The position numbers and the translations under genes are program-made. Below are positions 10,692 to 22,109 of a stretch of 64,000 nt of DNA, one piece after another (positions within the stretch are counted from its first letter, which is position 1; each line of letters opens with the position of its first letter). The stretch lies in NCBI GenBank assembly GCA_020064725.1, contig JAGTWJ010000001.1, positions 1,426,001 through 1,490,000 of the forward strand. Direction: 5' to 3'. The notes beneath the pieces are model-generated. The model was not told the DNA's origin, searched no databases, and saw nothing but the letters and a program-made list of their open reading frames with translations. The DNA is from Drechslerella dactyloides. Taxonomy: Eukaryota > Ascomycota > Orbiliomycetes > Orbiliales > Orbiliaceae.

Positions 10692-11505
10692 ATTGTATCA
10701 GTATTGTGGTCGGGCTAGTTGTTAGCTAGCTCGTTTCAATTGCAGGGCTGGCGGATGGCTATTTGGTAACGCCGGTCTCGAATTTGCTATGCGATTGGCA
10801 TTGTTCGTTCGGTCATGCAGCTTCTTAGTGTATATCGGTAGCCCGTTCACCTATTCTACTTTATTCTCCTTTTCGTCGCAATCCGTGCATTGATACGATC
10901 GTAAGCCGTGCTATATGCCTTACTGTTCTATTTGTTTTCTTCCGTCGGACTGTATCACAAATATAGCGTACATGTGCTGGAATTGACGGGTAAAGCAGCC
11001 ACCTTCATCTGCATGCAGCCGGTCCAGCAGGCACCGGCCGTGCTAGTAGTGTATTTTCGAGCATACATGTTGTTAATTCACGGCGTATATAGCCATGTAG
11101 TCTAGTATTAAGAAGCTCCGCTATGCGTCTATGCATGCGGAAACTATAGATATAAGTAAGTACTTACTTATATGGCAAGGCTCGTCGTGTGCTATCTTGA
11201 TATGCATTCTATTATATCGTCTCTATCGCTATCGTACAACGTCTATAGCCGCTTGAACACCATGTACACCGTCCGTCCGTCCCATCCATCTATCCATCCA
11301 TCGCGCTGATACCGTAGCCTTGCCCTTCGCTCTCGCTCTCTCATTCTCAAAATACACCTGCTCTTAACGGCCGCGACGTTGCGATATCAGAACGCCAAAT
11401 ATGCCACAAGCAGATATAACCACCACCAGCCAGATCATACCAATCGTATCATCGTACGAGCGTAGCCACGGACATGTCAACTACCAGCGTTTATAATCGT
11501 GTACG
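10692..11505. other. Convergent intergenic region
   Basis: It lies between the 3' ends of the RRM gene (+) and the arabinose dehydrogenase gene (-). No gene is supported. It holds a perfect palindrome at 11151-11172 and tetranucleotide CATC runs near 11280. Confidence 0.5.
11151..11172. repeat. Perfect 22-bp palindrome with an AAGTACTT core
   Basis: The sequence centred at 11161/11162 reads the same on both strands, built from AAGTAAG and its complement CTTACTT. A related interrupted palindrome lies at 27293-27316. It could be a convergent-terminator hairpin or a decayed repeat. Confidence 0.6.
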
Positions 11506-12786
11506 TCACGCCAGCTTGGCGCTGCTGCTCTTCTGCAACTGCGGCCAGAGTTCGTCATCACTGCGCCAGTACTCAACCTTCATCTCCCCGCGCGCGAAAT
11601 CGGCACCGGGACTCTCCCACACCTCGTCATACCGCTCCCCGAACAGCGTCTTCAGTTCGTCCGCGAGGGTGTTATTCGCGGTTTTCCGGGCCAGCGCGGC
11701 TGCGTCGCCGGCGGCTGCGGCGAGAACGTCGGTGTATATTTTGAGAATCGCGTGCAGTTCCGGTAGATACGACACTCCCATGACGCTGACGCCTGTGCGC
11801 GGCGCTCCATCGGTAGCATCGCTCGTAGCGGTGATAGTTTTCGCGGCATCCGTCCAGTTTTCTAGCGCCCACCGGTACGCCACATCCTCCAATTTACCGC
11901 CGCGCGCCGTCACCGTCTTCGCTGCGTCCGCGCAGGCTCGTCGTAACGCTTGGCCTGCAGGATGGAAATCGCCCATCGCGCCGACTGGGACGCCGGAACT
12001 TCTCAACAGTCCCATTCCCAGGAGGCTCCCGTTCACGATACACCCCACCCGCGCGTCGAGGAGGAGCCGTCGCACGCCCTCCGTTGCGAGTCGCGTGTTC
12101 TGGACGGTGTAGTTCGCGTACGACAGCACGGCATCAAGCGGCTCGCCCGTCGCTCTCAGCACCAGCGTCGCCAATTTACACAGGATGGCGACGGGAAAGC
12201 CTGATATTCCAATATACCGGACCAATCCCTCATCGCGGAGTTTCCGCAGCGTCAAGACGGCGGTTAGGACTTCCGCTGGGGTTACGAATTCGACGTCGTG
12301 CACGTAGATTAAATCGATGTAGTCGGTCTTCAGCCGTTTCAGCGACCGGTGAACGGAGTGGCGGAGCCATGAGGGAGATAGGTTGAAGGTTGTACTCGAT
12401 ATCCGTCCGGCTTTCGTGGAGAGGAAGTAGGAGGACCGAGGGGCGGAGGATGCGGCGAGCGCGCGGCCGAGGAGGAGCTCCGCGGGACCGTAGTACGGCG
12501 ACGTGTCGAAGCCGACCCGCGGGCGTACTATCGAGCTCTCATCGGCATCGGTCGAAGGTGGAGGAGCGGTAGTGTGGGAGCCAAAGTTGAGGAATGCGGA
12601 TACGATATCGTTGACGGGCAGCGCGAACGGGTCGGCGTTGTACTGGCTGTTGAACGCCGCGGTGCCCAGGAACAGCGGCGGTACGGCCGCCGCGATTGGC
12701 GGATGTGAATGCCGCGATTCGCGAGTCTGTGCGGCGGGCATTTTGATACCGGGTAGTGGTGCGATGGATCTGATAAGATGGGACAA
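11506..12786 (-). CDS. ara2: NAD-dependent D-arabinose 1-dehydrogenase (aldo-keto reductase)
   Basis: A single exon of 426 residues, or 411 if the second Met at 12741 is used. The aldo-keto reductase barrel is clear. PPLFLGTAAFNSQYNADPF is the first strand region. The catalytic residues are Asp94 and Tyr98/99 in GFDTSPYYGPAELLLGRAL, Lys125 in LSTKAGRI and His163 in YIDLIYVHDVEF. GISGF and the substrate-side loop VLSYANYT follow. The pattern fits Ara2 and L-galactose dehydrogenase-like enzymes, which oxidise D-arabinose to D-arabinono-1,4-lactone in the erythroascorbate pathway of fungi. No intron is needed. The N-terminal Met at 12786 and the internal Met are both plausible; the region before residue 30 is not conserved in the family. 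Other aldo-keto reductase activities on aldoses are possible. Confidence 0.88.
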   Translation of the reverse strand: MSHLIRSIAPLPGIKMPAAQTRESRHSHPPIAAAVPPLFLGTAAFNSQYNADPFALPVNDIVSAFLNFGSHTTAPPPSTDADESSIVRPRVGFDTSPYYGPAELLLGRALAASSAPRSSYFLSTKAGRISSTTFNLSPSWLRHSVHRSLKRLKTDYIDLIYVHDVEFVTPAEVLTAVLTLRKLRDEGLVRYIGISGFPVAILCKLATLVLRATGEPLDAVLSYANYTVQNTRLATEGVRRLLLDARVGCIVNGSLLGMGLLRSSGVPVGAMGDFHPAGQALRRACADAAKTVTARGGKLEDVAYRWALENWTDAAKTITATSDATDGAPRTGVSVMGVSYLPELHAILKIYTDVLAAAAGDAAALARKTANNTLADELKTLFGERYDEVWESPGADFARGEMKVEYWRSDDELWPQLQKSSSAKLA

Positions 12787-13437
12787 AAGGCTGCTAAACT
12801 AGTAGTAACTTTAGATAGCGAGACGAAATCGGCAATATGTGGAATATATACTGTCGACGGCGGCGGATTATGTCATGGCGATGGCGTAATGGTGGTTTGA
12901 TTGATGGCGTAATGAAATTATAGCATGCGGATAGATGTTGGTTGGACGAATTTATATTTCACGGTGCACGGAAGCCGCTCACTCGCAGCTGCCTAGCTGG
13001 GCTGCGTGGACGGAAACAGCGGTTATCGATCGATATGAACCAGATTGCAGGTATCAGTAGCAATCGGGATGGTGCGGCAAGTAGTTTGACATTATAATGA
13101 GCGCACAAAGATGGCATCGTCGCCTGCATTTTGATTCGTAGTGAGGTATAAAGTATGTACAATACGGTGATGGCGACCTCGGGTCCCCACGTCACGGGTA
13201 TCAGGACATTACCAGAAAGTAAGAAAAGAAGAAAAGTAAAAGAGCCAAAGCAGCGCACTTCTACAATGGAAAAGAAAAGAAAAAAAAAAAACTGATCCCA
13301 AAACGCCTGTCCATGACCGGTCCTCCCGTAACGTAACGTAACGTAACCCAACGATAACATCCCCGCACTCAAGCGAAGAAGCATCTCAAATCAGAAATTT
13401 GGAAAAAAAGGAAAAGGAAACAAAAAAAAGTCAAGAT
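12787..13437. other. Upstream region of ara2 and 3' flank of the vWA gene
   Basis: No gene is supported. A short GTAAC tandem run lies at about 13327-13347, and A-rich tracts precede the vWA stop codon. A 141-codon minus-strand frame (12959-13384) has no recognisable features. Confidence 0.5.
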
Positions 13438-14406
13438 TTACGCCCGCTTCCGGTCCAGCCGCCGGTTGACCGCTCCGAGCACAACCTTGAGCATGCGGTC
13501 CCCCTCCAGCGAGCCCGTAAACGGCACCGTATCAACCATATCCCGCACCCCGCGCATCTCGCCCAGCGCGTCGTCCAGCTCCCGCAGCGCAACCGTCGCC
13601 TCGGCGTCGCTGCCAATCTGGAAAAACTGCACGCCAACCTGCGTCAGGTCGGCGTCCAGGCGGTCGAGCTTCTTCGCATACTTGACGATATGGCTCTCCA
13701 CGTCGTCCGTGGGTACGCCGTCCGTGATGACGATGATGTTCAGCGGCTTCGCCCGCGCGGGCGCGCGCTCGAAGCGCTCCATGTACGGTTCCAGTATGCG
13801 TTTCAGCGCGCGGCCCGTCGGCGTGGCGCCCTGCGGGCGGACGGTGGAGAAGATCTCCATGACCTGCGCGGGGGTTTTGATGTTGTGATTTGCGGGATGG
13901 TCTGGCGCGTTGAGAAAGTAGATATCGATCCCATCCTGGTCGTAAAAGGTGACGATGGGGACGATCGTGGACAGCGCGGTGGCGGTCTGGTTCCAGCGCC
14001 CGCCGGACATGCTGCCGCTGTCGTCGACGAGGATGACGGTGTCGAAGTCGCGGAGGAAGACGTAGGGGTCGTCAGCTCCGGGGTTGAGGCTGGGCAGCGG
14101 GAAGGAGCCGGGGTTTATCAGCGGCTGCTGCTGCTGCTGCGGAGGCGGGGCTTGCTGTTGCGGCGGGTACATTGGCTGCTGCTGGGGGTGGGAGTGCATC
14201 GGCGCCTGCGGGACCGGTGGGTATTGCGGCTGCGGGGCTGTCCCGTAGTAGCTTGCGTTCGCGCCGACGGGGGTGACGGGGGTGTAGGGCGGCGGGCCAC
14301 CTGCGGAGTTGGACTGCGGCGGGCGCTGGCTGAAGGGGTTATTTGAGGAGGGCCCCGCGCGGTCGTAACTGCTGGCGGCCTGCTTGATCTTGCGAAAAAA
14401 CGACAT
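13438..14406 (-). CDS. von Willebrand factor A domain protein
   Basis: A single exon of 322 residues. MSFFRKIKQAASSYDRAGP opens the protein, followed by a Pro/Gln/Tyr-rich disordered stretch to about residue 110. The vWA domain begins at LRDFDTVILVDDSGSMSGGRW, with an intact MIDAS DxSxS (Asp128 or Asp129, Ser130, Ser132). Later elements are ATPTGRALKRIL with the MIDAS Thr and IIVITDGVPTDD with the MIDAS Asp. The end is basic (VLGAVNRRLDRKRA). Similar intronless or near-intronless vWA proteins are common in filamentous fungi, and their role is not established. The MIDAS suggests divalent-cation-dependent protein binding. There is no signal peptide or membrane segment, so it is probably cytosolic. 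A TATA-like box lies about 100 bp before the ATG. Confidence 0.85.
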   Translation of the reverse strand: MSFFRKIKQAASSYDRAGPSSNNPFSQRPPQSNSAGGPPPYTPVTPVGANASYYGTAPQPQYPPVPQAPMHSHPQQQPMYPPQQQAPPPQQQQQPLINPGSFPLPSLNPGADDPYVFLRDFDTVILVDDSGSMSGGRWNQTATALSTIVPIVTFYDQDGIDIYFLNAPDHPANHNIKTPAQVMEIFSTVRPQGATPTGRALKRILEPYMERFERAPARAKPLNIIVITDGVPTDDVESHIVKYAKKLDRLDADLTQVGVQFFQIGSDAEATVALRELDDALGEMRGVRDMVDTVPFTGSLEGDRMLKVVLGAVNRRLDRKRA

Positions 14407-15315
14407 TGTGGTTGTGGTTGTTGATGGTTAGATGCAACGATGATGATGGTAGAGTGTTCTGAGAGAGTTAGGCCTGCAGCTGAGGGACGCGGGTATGAGG
14501 TAGATTTATAGAAGATGATGTCGACGGGCTGTGCAGGGTTATTCGCCGCCAACGGACGAGCTTGGGGAAATAGCGGTGGCGAAGCAGCGAGTCACCATTC
14601 GTCATCGTCTCGGAAGAGCGGCCTTGTGGGCGCCTTACAGCCGGCCATCCGCTGCGCCTGGACGACTGCGGACAAACATACACGTGACGGCCAATCGACG
14701 GCGACTTCCCATGAATCCAGCTTATCAGTAATCTTCAGGCCAGGTTTATCAAGGTTGTGCAACCCTGCTGCACCATGGAAAGTTCCACCCGCCTACCAAA
14801 TTTGTCCGCCAGCTTGGTCTCCCAAGCAAAACCCGGTTGGTTTACTCATAAATGCATGTGGTGTTAGGCGAATATGAGAAAAGGCTCCTCAGGTGTCCCT
14901 ATTTACAGTGATATGCACCAGCTTGTCAGGAACCTCCTCTGAGCTACTATACACTATTATTGACTGTATCTCGAGTTGTCTTGTAGTTATCGGCTGTGGC
15001 ATTTCAAAAAGGGGAATCTAAACCCCTGCTGTGCAACGCGAGAATATGAAGCTCGACGTTTCTATCACCACGTCTACAACACGGAACACAAACATGTGCA
15101 GGCAAAAGGTGAATATCATATAGTCTGGCAGAGCATATAAGAAGGCACGGATAAAACATGCTGGTCTAAACTAAAAGGTAAAAGGGAGTGTCTGTATTAC
15201 AGGACCAGTTTAAAAAATATCGAAACGTTCGAAACTCTCAGAGTTTTTTATACTAGAATTGCAAGGGACCACACGGCTTCGTGGTATAAACCGACCCAAA
15301 ACGCAACACGACTCC
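14407..15315. other. vWA promoter and RelA/SpoT gene 3' flank
   Basis: Apart from the TATA-like box and the start of the vWA promoter, no gene or RNA is supported. The open frames present are short and have no recognisable features. Confidence 0.5.
14504..14510 (-). promoter_or_regulatory. TATA-like box of the vWA gene
   Basis: TATAAAT on the minus strand lies about 98 bp before the ATG at 14406. It is the only good TATA match in the first 150 bp upstream. Confidence 0.4.
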
Positions 15316-17057
15316 TTAAGCTTCCGAACACGAACACCAACCCTGTGACTTGGAAGGTCCAGGATCCATTTGGATGTTTTGATAACGAGGTTCCAGCTCA
15401 TTTACAATATCCCTGAAGATGCCGTCAATCCCCACAACTCGAGACAACTGCACCGCGACCCTGAATACAGCAGACCCATCCCTTTTAAGCCTCTCCCACT
15501 CATTCTTGACCCCCTCGGGAGATTTCAGACTGTTGGCGTGAACTTGTCCGCGCCAGTAGCCTCTATCCGAATGGGTTTGAACTCCAACCAGACAAAGCCT
15601 GGCTTGTAAGTACCGTATCTTGTCCATAACATCGCTAGTTTTGGACAAGGTTTCTTTCCTTCGTTCTTGGTCGACCTCCTTATCCATCGACCAAGAAGTC
15701 AGCTCCCCTAGGACGTGCTGTAACACAAAGAACCCTCCTGATTTGCTACCCGGTTCCAGTTGACCGAGAGTCTTGGTGCGCAGGCCCAGCTCCCAAGCTG
15801 AGGCAATCTTGAGGTGCCGAAGAAGGCAAAGGTTGATTTCAAGCTCCCACTCCTCGCCCATCTCCGCACGAGTCAGTCCTAGCTTGCTAAGATAAGCTAC
15901 TAATTCGTAACGCCTCTCGAATACTTTCCTGAGCGTTGTAACTCGCGTCTCGGTTGCCTTCTGTAGCTGTTCCAAAACGCCCTCTCCTGCGAGAGCGAGG
16001 CCATTCGCAACGTCCAAGAGTTTTTGCTCATCTTCGGATGCCTCTCCAGTCGTCAGAGCCTTGTAGACGAGGTCATGGTTGACTTCGGCCCACGCGTGCA
16101 TGACAACTGATGCGACCTGTATTTCGACGACTGGGTCTATCGTCTTGAGCTCTTCGGACATCTCGTCGTCCTTAACTCGCACGCGGTAATGCTTCGCGCG
16201 GTAGCCTCCGAAGCGAGGTGGATCCTTGTTGTCAGACGCTGACGTATCATTGTTTCCCTTCTCGGGGAAGCCTTTGGAATCGACAATGTCGAAATGTTCA
16301 TTGATACGCTCACCGACTTCCTCGCTATCTCCCGGAAAATAGAGTGCGATGCGGACGCCAACAAGGTCGACGATATCACTCAAGATATCGTCTCTGGTCT
16401 TGTATTTCGGCTTTTCGGATGCGCTCCTCGCTCTTTTCTTTAGCTTTTCCATCAATCGGTCGTCTTGCTTCACTCGGGAGGAGATGGCGGCATGAATTCG
16501 CCCGGGCCTGCGCTTTCTCTCGCGTGCGGAGGCGGGGGGAGGTGTTTCCTCGAGGTAGTCTAGCGCTGGGGTAGTGCCGGTCCTGACTTGTGTAAGCTCG
16601 GGGGATGCGGGTACGGTTGCGGGCACAGGATCCTCAATTTCATCCTCAGCCTCAGCGATGCGATTGCGCTTGTCTGCACTCGTGTCTTCGTCTATACGCT
16701 TACGCTTCCGGCTGCGCTCCTGATTGCTCGCAGGGGGGTGACCGCTCTTATTCGCAGAGGCTTGAGTCCGCCGTTGCTCACTCTTATCTGCGGTGGTATG
16801 AGTATGCTAAGTCTTGGAGATTCGTTATAATTATCCTTGGGGGTAAGTTTGGGCTTACTTTCGTCCGCGTCCGCGAGAAGCTTTCGGCAGACGGATTCAG
16901 AAACCTCCATAGCCTTTGAGTAGAGGTGCTTCTTCTCGCGCCAGTAGACTATGAATTCCGCGATGGCGGCATCCGATTGATCTGCGATAGCATCGTTCGA
17001 CTGGTCCGCGGCGACATCACCGGAGGCAACTGAAAGATGCGATGGCTTGTTGGCCAT
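15316..17057 (-). CDS. Fungal RelA/SpoT-domain protein (putative nucleotide pyrophosphokinase)
   Basis: Exon 1 is 16859-17057 and exon 2 is 15316-16787, giving 556 residues; the intron (GTAAGC to CCGCAG) removes an in-frame stop. The helix EFIVYWREKKHLYSKAMEVS, the usual start of RelA/SpoT synthetase domains, lies in exon 1. A Lys/Arg/Pro-rich insertion of about 100 residues (67-168) includes RSRKRKRIDED, a likely nuclear localisation signal. The domain then resumes with SSRVKQDDRLMEKLKKRA (169-), DLVGVRIALYFPGD (about 207-220), GGYRAKHYRVRV (260-), VVEIQV with Glu288 and Gln290, and HAWAEVNHDLVYK to 309. These are the conserved (p)ppGpp synthetase motifs. About 245 further residues are helical and unrecognised. 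No HD hydrolase motif is seen. Alarmone synthesis is inference; fungal members are largely uncharacterised. Confidence 0.8.
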
Positions 17058-18565
17058 CGCGTCGTACCGGCCGATAGCGGATGTACCGCAGCTCTATACG
17101 CAAATATTATATTATAAGGAGGGGTGGACAGAGTCCCAGCCGCGCGGGGTACAATAAAAAAAATCAGACTGAAACCCCCTACCAAAATTTGGAGAGTACA
17201 AAGGCATTAGAGGTGAGTCTCGAGGGCAGACTTGTCTCATCAGCCGCTGCGAATGGGCGTGTCCGAGCTGGATGGACTGCTCGAATATATATCAAAAGGA
17301 CATACCGATGATCCAGGCAGCAAATCCAGTATGATATCTCCAAGTCTTCGCATGTCTGCTCAGGACGCGACGCTTCGCGGGCGTTTGTCTCAGCCGGTTG
17401 AAAAACATCATGCTCCAATCGCATCTTACCAATCGCAAGGTGCTTGCACAGATGAGTCAGGCAGATGCAATGTTTCCTGCAGGTCGAAGAAAAAGCTGGT
17501 GGTATAAATCTTTAACTTTGCGTAGAGTGGCGTATATTCCCCTCCGATTGGCCTGACTGGTTGGATAGTCCATGTCATTTTATGCACGTTCTGTGCCACG
17601 CACCGGCAGAGGACTCCACCGTTCGGCATCAGATAGTTACAGCCTCGCGAACATGCCTGGTATATGTATGCGCCTGCCATGCAAACCTTGGATGCACGTG
17701 CGCGAACAGTGCATGGTTCAAAACGACATATCGCTCGGCTGCGCAAATATCTTGGCTCTGTGAGGTATCTCGGAATTACGCTTCCTGCTAACCTCAGCGC
17801 CCAAGCAATTCGGCTACGTGTTTGATATATAAAATAGGGTATTTGGGACCCGGACCGTCAATTGTATATTGAGGTCTGAGTAGAGTGTTGTTGTGGTTGG
17901 ATTTTTGGCAGCGGTATCAAGAAACTATCGGCTCATTGTGCTGGGCTCGTTTGAATATACGCGCGTCTACTAGCGTCTGAGAGAAGTTAAACAGGCCATG
18001 CAATTGGGGAGAGGGCCAGATTCATAGAAGGCATCTATAATATAAATATAATCCGTGCGTACCTCTAAGTATGCACAAGCTACCATAAACACCACCCCAC
18101 CTATCCTCATATCCATCCACCGGCCGAACCCCCTCAGAGTAATCGAGTATACAGAGAATACAAGAATCGAATGTGACAGTAAGGGAGCGTAGTAGATGCC
18201 TGCTAGTATACTACTAAACAAGACCACACAATACAAAGGAGATCAAATATAGGGGAAAAAAAAAAAGAGAGAACCAGCTAGCTCAACCTCGCAAAACACA
18301 TGCGCGTATTCTATACAGTTAAAACAAAGAAAAGAACGAAAAAGAGAGAAGAATAAGCTGGTCAACTTGTCCCAACCGAACGAAATATCAACCGTGCACG
18401 CAAGCACGCACCGTACCGTCCACTCCGCAAGCTAGCTCGATCAATTGCACCCGCACGCAAACTGACACAAAAAATCACAACCACATAACCGTAACAAACA
18501 AACGAAACGAACAAGTAGATGAGTGGAAATAAACCCGCACACAAGCAAGCAACCTGAAAGACACG
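17058..18565. other. RelA/SpoT gene promoter and sip5 3' flank
   Basis: About 1.5 kb without a supported gene. A-rich tracts near 18255 and 18320-18355 lie downstream of the sip5 stop and may be part of its 3' end region. Confidence 0.5.
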
Positions 18566-20875
18566 CTATGCAGTCTCCTGTCCTATTCGTACACTACTCG
18601 CTGTTGAAACCCCCTTACCCTCCGCTGTATCCGGCTCCTCCGCGTGCCCGTTCTCACACTCAACTTGCTTGCCCTTGCCGGTGGCAGCGCCGTCCTCCTC
18701 GCCCGCCATCAGCGTCTGCGCGAGGCTCTGGAAGTTGAACATAGGCTCTGTGGCCTCCTCGTCCTCGCTGTTACCGCCCGCTTCGGGCTCCTTCATGCTC
18801 GACGCGGACGAGGATACGTCGGAGGTCGCGCGGTGGATTTTGAGGTGTTGGGAGGCGCCAAAACCGACTGTCGGCGACTGCTCCTCGCTGGTGCGGCGGA
18901 CGGCTGTGTCGACGCGCGGCGCGGGGCTCTTGCCTTTGCCCATGCTCGACGGCTCAGGCGCGGATGTAGCAAGCCTGGTGGCGGCACGGTCCAGCTCCTC
19001 CTTCTCTCCCTTCGCTTTCGCCTCCTTCTCTTCCTTGTGCTTCCGCTCTTCTTCTTCCGCAAGGCTAAGTCTGATCGCTTCCATGAGCATCATCTCTTCG
19101 AGGTCGACCATTCGCGCTCGCCGCAGCACGCTGTGGAGCGCGCTAGGGGCGTTGGCCGGCGGAGCTGGCGCCGGCGTCTCGCTGGACTGTTGGGCAATGT
19201 TTGTCGCGCTCGTTGTCGGCGCCGGTGTCGCTGTTCCACTACCGCCATTCGGCGTCATCGAGCCGCTCGAGTTGTTGATCCGCCGCAGTATCCGCCGGGA
19301 GGAGAACGGATTGCTGCTGCTCCCGCCGTTGTTGTTAATGTTGTGCATCAGATACGCCGCCGTGTGCAGCGCCGTCGCCGCAGCCGCCCGTCTCGCCGCC
19401 TGGTTCTTCGCATGAGCCAGTTTCGTCGCCCAGTCCGGTCTGATCCTGTCGGTCGTGATGACCTCCGGCGCGTTCACCGCGTACGTGGTCTTCTTGCGAC
19501 CGCCGCTCGGCGTGGTAGGTAACGACGATGTCGACGAGGTTGTAGAGTTGTAGGATAGCGGTGACTGCTGCTGCACGCTGTACGGGTGGCTTTGGTTCGC
19601 GTAGACGAGCCCGCGTTTCCACGGCAGCGGCTGGAACACGACGCCGAACTCCGGCTGCTTGCAGAACGGACAGCTGGCAGGCTCAGAGATGAGCTGGTCG
19701 CCGGCGTGCGCGCGCCGGTCCTGGTCTGCGGGCTGCGGCGCGGGCGAGCCTGGTGGAGAGTGTTCAGGGACGTGCGGGTCGGCTCGTTTAATCTGCACAA
19801 AGCACTCAGAGCATATCGGCTGATCGCAACAGCGGGTCCGGTTGAGGTGTGGCGGATAGTATAAAAAGCAGATCGGACACTCCGAGGCGTGCTCGTACAG
19901 CACAGCTTCTATCGGCCGGTTGTTCACCGTTCGCGAGGGAATGTTGGTTTCGACGGGTGCGGCATTAGCGTTCGCGGAGCTACTCCTGGAGAAGCCTAAG
20001 GTCTTAGAACGGGGTCTCGTGAAGCCAGCCAGGGGGGAAGAAGAAAGAGAAAGACTCGACAACCGGCCAGTGGAGGATGAGGGGGAGGCATCGGAACCGT
20101 ACGATTGAGAGCGTGATCTTGTAGCTAGCGGGACCGTGAGGCGGGTGAGATCCTCCGAGGTGGAGGACGGCTTGGTCGGCGACGGGGGCAGTACCGCGTC
20201 TGCGTCGGGGATCTCCCGGCTGTGAGCTGCGGCGACCAGCTGGGCGTCCGTCCAGTCGTCCTCGTGGTCTGGTATGCCTTTCCAGAATGGGGCCAGGCGA
20301 CGCTCGATCTGTTATTTTTGTCACGAGTGAGCTGCGTGTCCACGTTATAACCACGCGTGAAAGGTGCAGAGGCAGATCGGACGCTCACCTGCAACTGGCG
20401 CACAATCTTCAGATTGTAATCTTCAAGGCCGGTGTACACACCAACGGTGACGAGATATCCACCTGCATCATTCGATCAATATACGGAGAACCAAACCGAC
20501 GCTGGAGACCGACATACCATCGACGCTTTCTTCGGCCATGCTCCGCTCTCGCTCCTTCTCTCGCTCTTTCCGCCGCTCCGCCTCCTTCTCCGCTCTCCGC
20601 TCCTCCCGCGTTTTGTACGGCCCATCCTGCTCCCGTTCCCGTTCCCGTTCCCGCTCTCGTTCTCGATGGGTGTGCGTTAGACTCAGTCCTAGCAGGGCAG
20701 CTTCGAAGTTGTCGCCACGATGCCGCCGGCCGAGGCGCAGCGAAGAGGTGCCGGCATTGCGCTCGACCTCCGGCGGGAAGGCTGACGAGGCGGTGCCGGA
20801 GAAACTGCGGGAGGTGCGGTGGTTGTGCGGGGGCGGCGATGCACCACGGCTCTCCTTTGTGGAGGTGTTACCCAT
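18566..20875 (-). CDS. sip5: Sip5 family RING-type zinc-finger protein
   Basis: Three exons, 20518-20875, 20389-20462 and 18566-20308, give 724 residues with all phases consistent. It opens MGNTSTKESRG, so an N-terminal Gly for myristoylation is possible. A charged Arg/Glu stretch ends KERERSMAEESVDGGYLVTV, the family signature spanning intron 1. VRQLQIERRLAPFWKGI spans intron 2. The zinc-binding region is ASECPICFLYYPPHLNRTRC at about 286-304, CDQPICSECF following, and CPFC at 357-360. The C-terminal half is Ser/Pro/Ala-rich with a Glu/Lys helix (about 340 residues from the end of the finger). Yeast Sip5 binds Snf1 kinase and the Reg1/Glc7 phosphatase and is thought to adjust glucose signalling. 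E3 activity has not been assumed here. The family assignment is firm. Confidence 0.9.
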
Positions 20876-21670
20876 TGCGTCGAAGCCGCTGGACGCCGGG
20901 GCAGGAGCGATATGCGCGGTTTTGTCAGGCGGTGGGTTTTGTTGCAGGTGACAGGCCAGGAAACGACAGAGAACCGGTGCAGAGGAAAGAAGGGAAGGAT
21001 ACGGCGTGAATGATTGATGCCTGCGGAACTAGTTTGTGTCAGGAGAGAGAAGCGGCAGATCTGAGGGCTGCAGCAGGGGATGCGAGATGAGGTGATGAAA
21101 GCAAGCAGATGCGATGCCCCGGCCGTGTTTGTTTGGAGCTCGAAACCGGGCACAAACAGCCAGCAGCCAGCCAGCCAGCGCCGACGTCACACGCAGGCAG
21201 GCTGCAGGGGAAATCAAATCAATGGAAGCCGGAAGGATATCGCGAGATGTTCTGGCGGGCTTCTGGAAGGGGCGCTGGCGGGAGCGTCTCCGGGAGCCTG
21301 CCCAATCGATAGCCGGCCGGCGGGTCGGGCTGCTGCAGAGGACGGACAGGGCAGCAGCCGAGAGAGAGCGCGGTCGCGGATTTGCTTTTGCCAACCTTGA
21401 CCGAGGCAGTCGTCCTGCGAGGTGATTGTAAGTTCGGAGATATCTTGATGGCGAGATCTGAGCCGGTGGGGGTTGTTGATGATGATGACTCGGATGATGG
21501 AGCAGTGACGACAGAGCCGTTCAAACGGTCGAGGGGCGGATAAGCCAGCGCCGGACAATTGACAGCCGACGACTGGCCGACGGGGGACAATACGCCTGGG
21601 AAACGAGGGAGAGCCCGCCCGATCGAGGGGCTGAATCTATCGGAACAGAGAGGATGTGCAGACGTGATGA

Positions 21671-21692
21671 GAAGAAGAAGAAGAAGAAGAAG
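21671..21692. repeat. GAA trinucleotide repeat
   Basis: Seven GAA units in a row upstream of sip5. On the sip5 strand this is a TTC tract, which could be a promoter pyrimidine run. Confidence 0.8.
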
Positions 21693-22080
21693 GAGAGAAG
21701 GAAGAATCGACGGACGTTCGAAGGAGCGGAAGCCGGCGGACTGCACAAACCCAACTGACTAGCAGCAGCAGACCATCGCTCGTATTGTCGTCCGTTCTGG
21801 CTAAATTGCTCCCGGCGGCCGAAGAAATCACAATCGAATCAGCATAGCGAACGACGGAGAAACGAATCAAAAGTGCCTATCGATAGAAAACGACCGAACG
21901 GGCATGCGAAAGCGGTGGCGACATTTGTTTTATACCTGCACATGCCGCGGCCACCCCGTCCATTCACGAACCATATATAAAAAACATCATATCGGGCTGA
22001 GGAATGCTCACCACTCACCCGCAGACAATTAATCGCAAGAGCTAGTGTCCTCCGTAAGCTGGACGTCCGTCCGCTGAGAC

Positions 22081-22109
22081 ACTCTCACACTCTCTCACAC
22101 TCTCTCACA
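22081..22109. repeat. Short tandem repeat, 10-bp unit
   Basis: Nearly three copies of a CTCTCACACT-like unit in a row. There is no coding meaning in any frame. Confidence 0.7.

Noticed and set aside
18644..19522. 292-codon plus-strand frame inside sip5
   Set aside because: Antisense shadow of the Sip5 coding region. It is Arg-rich with no domain.
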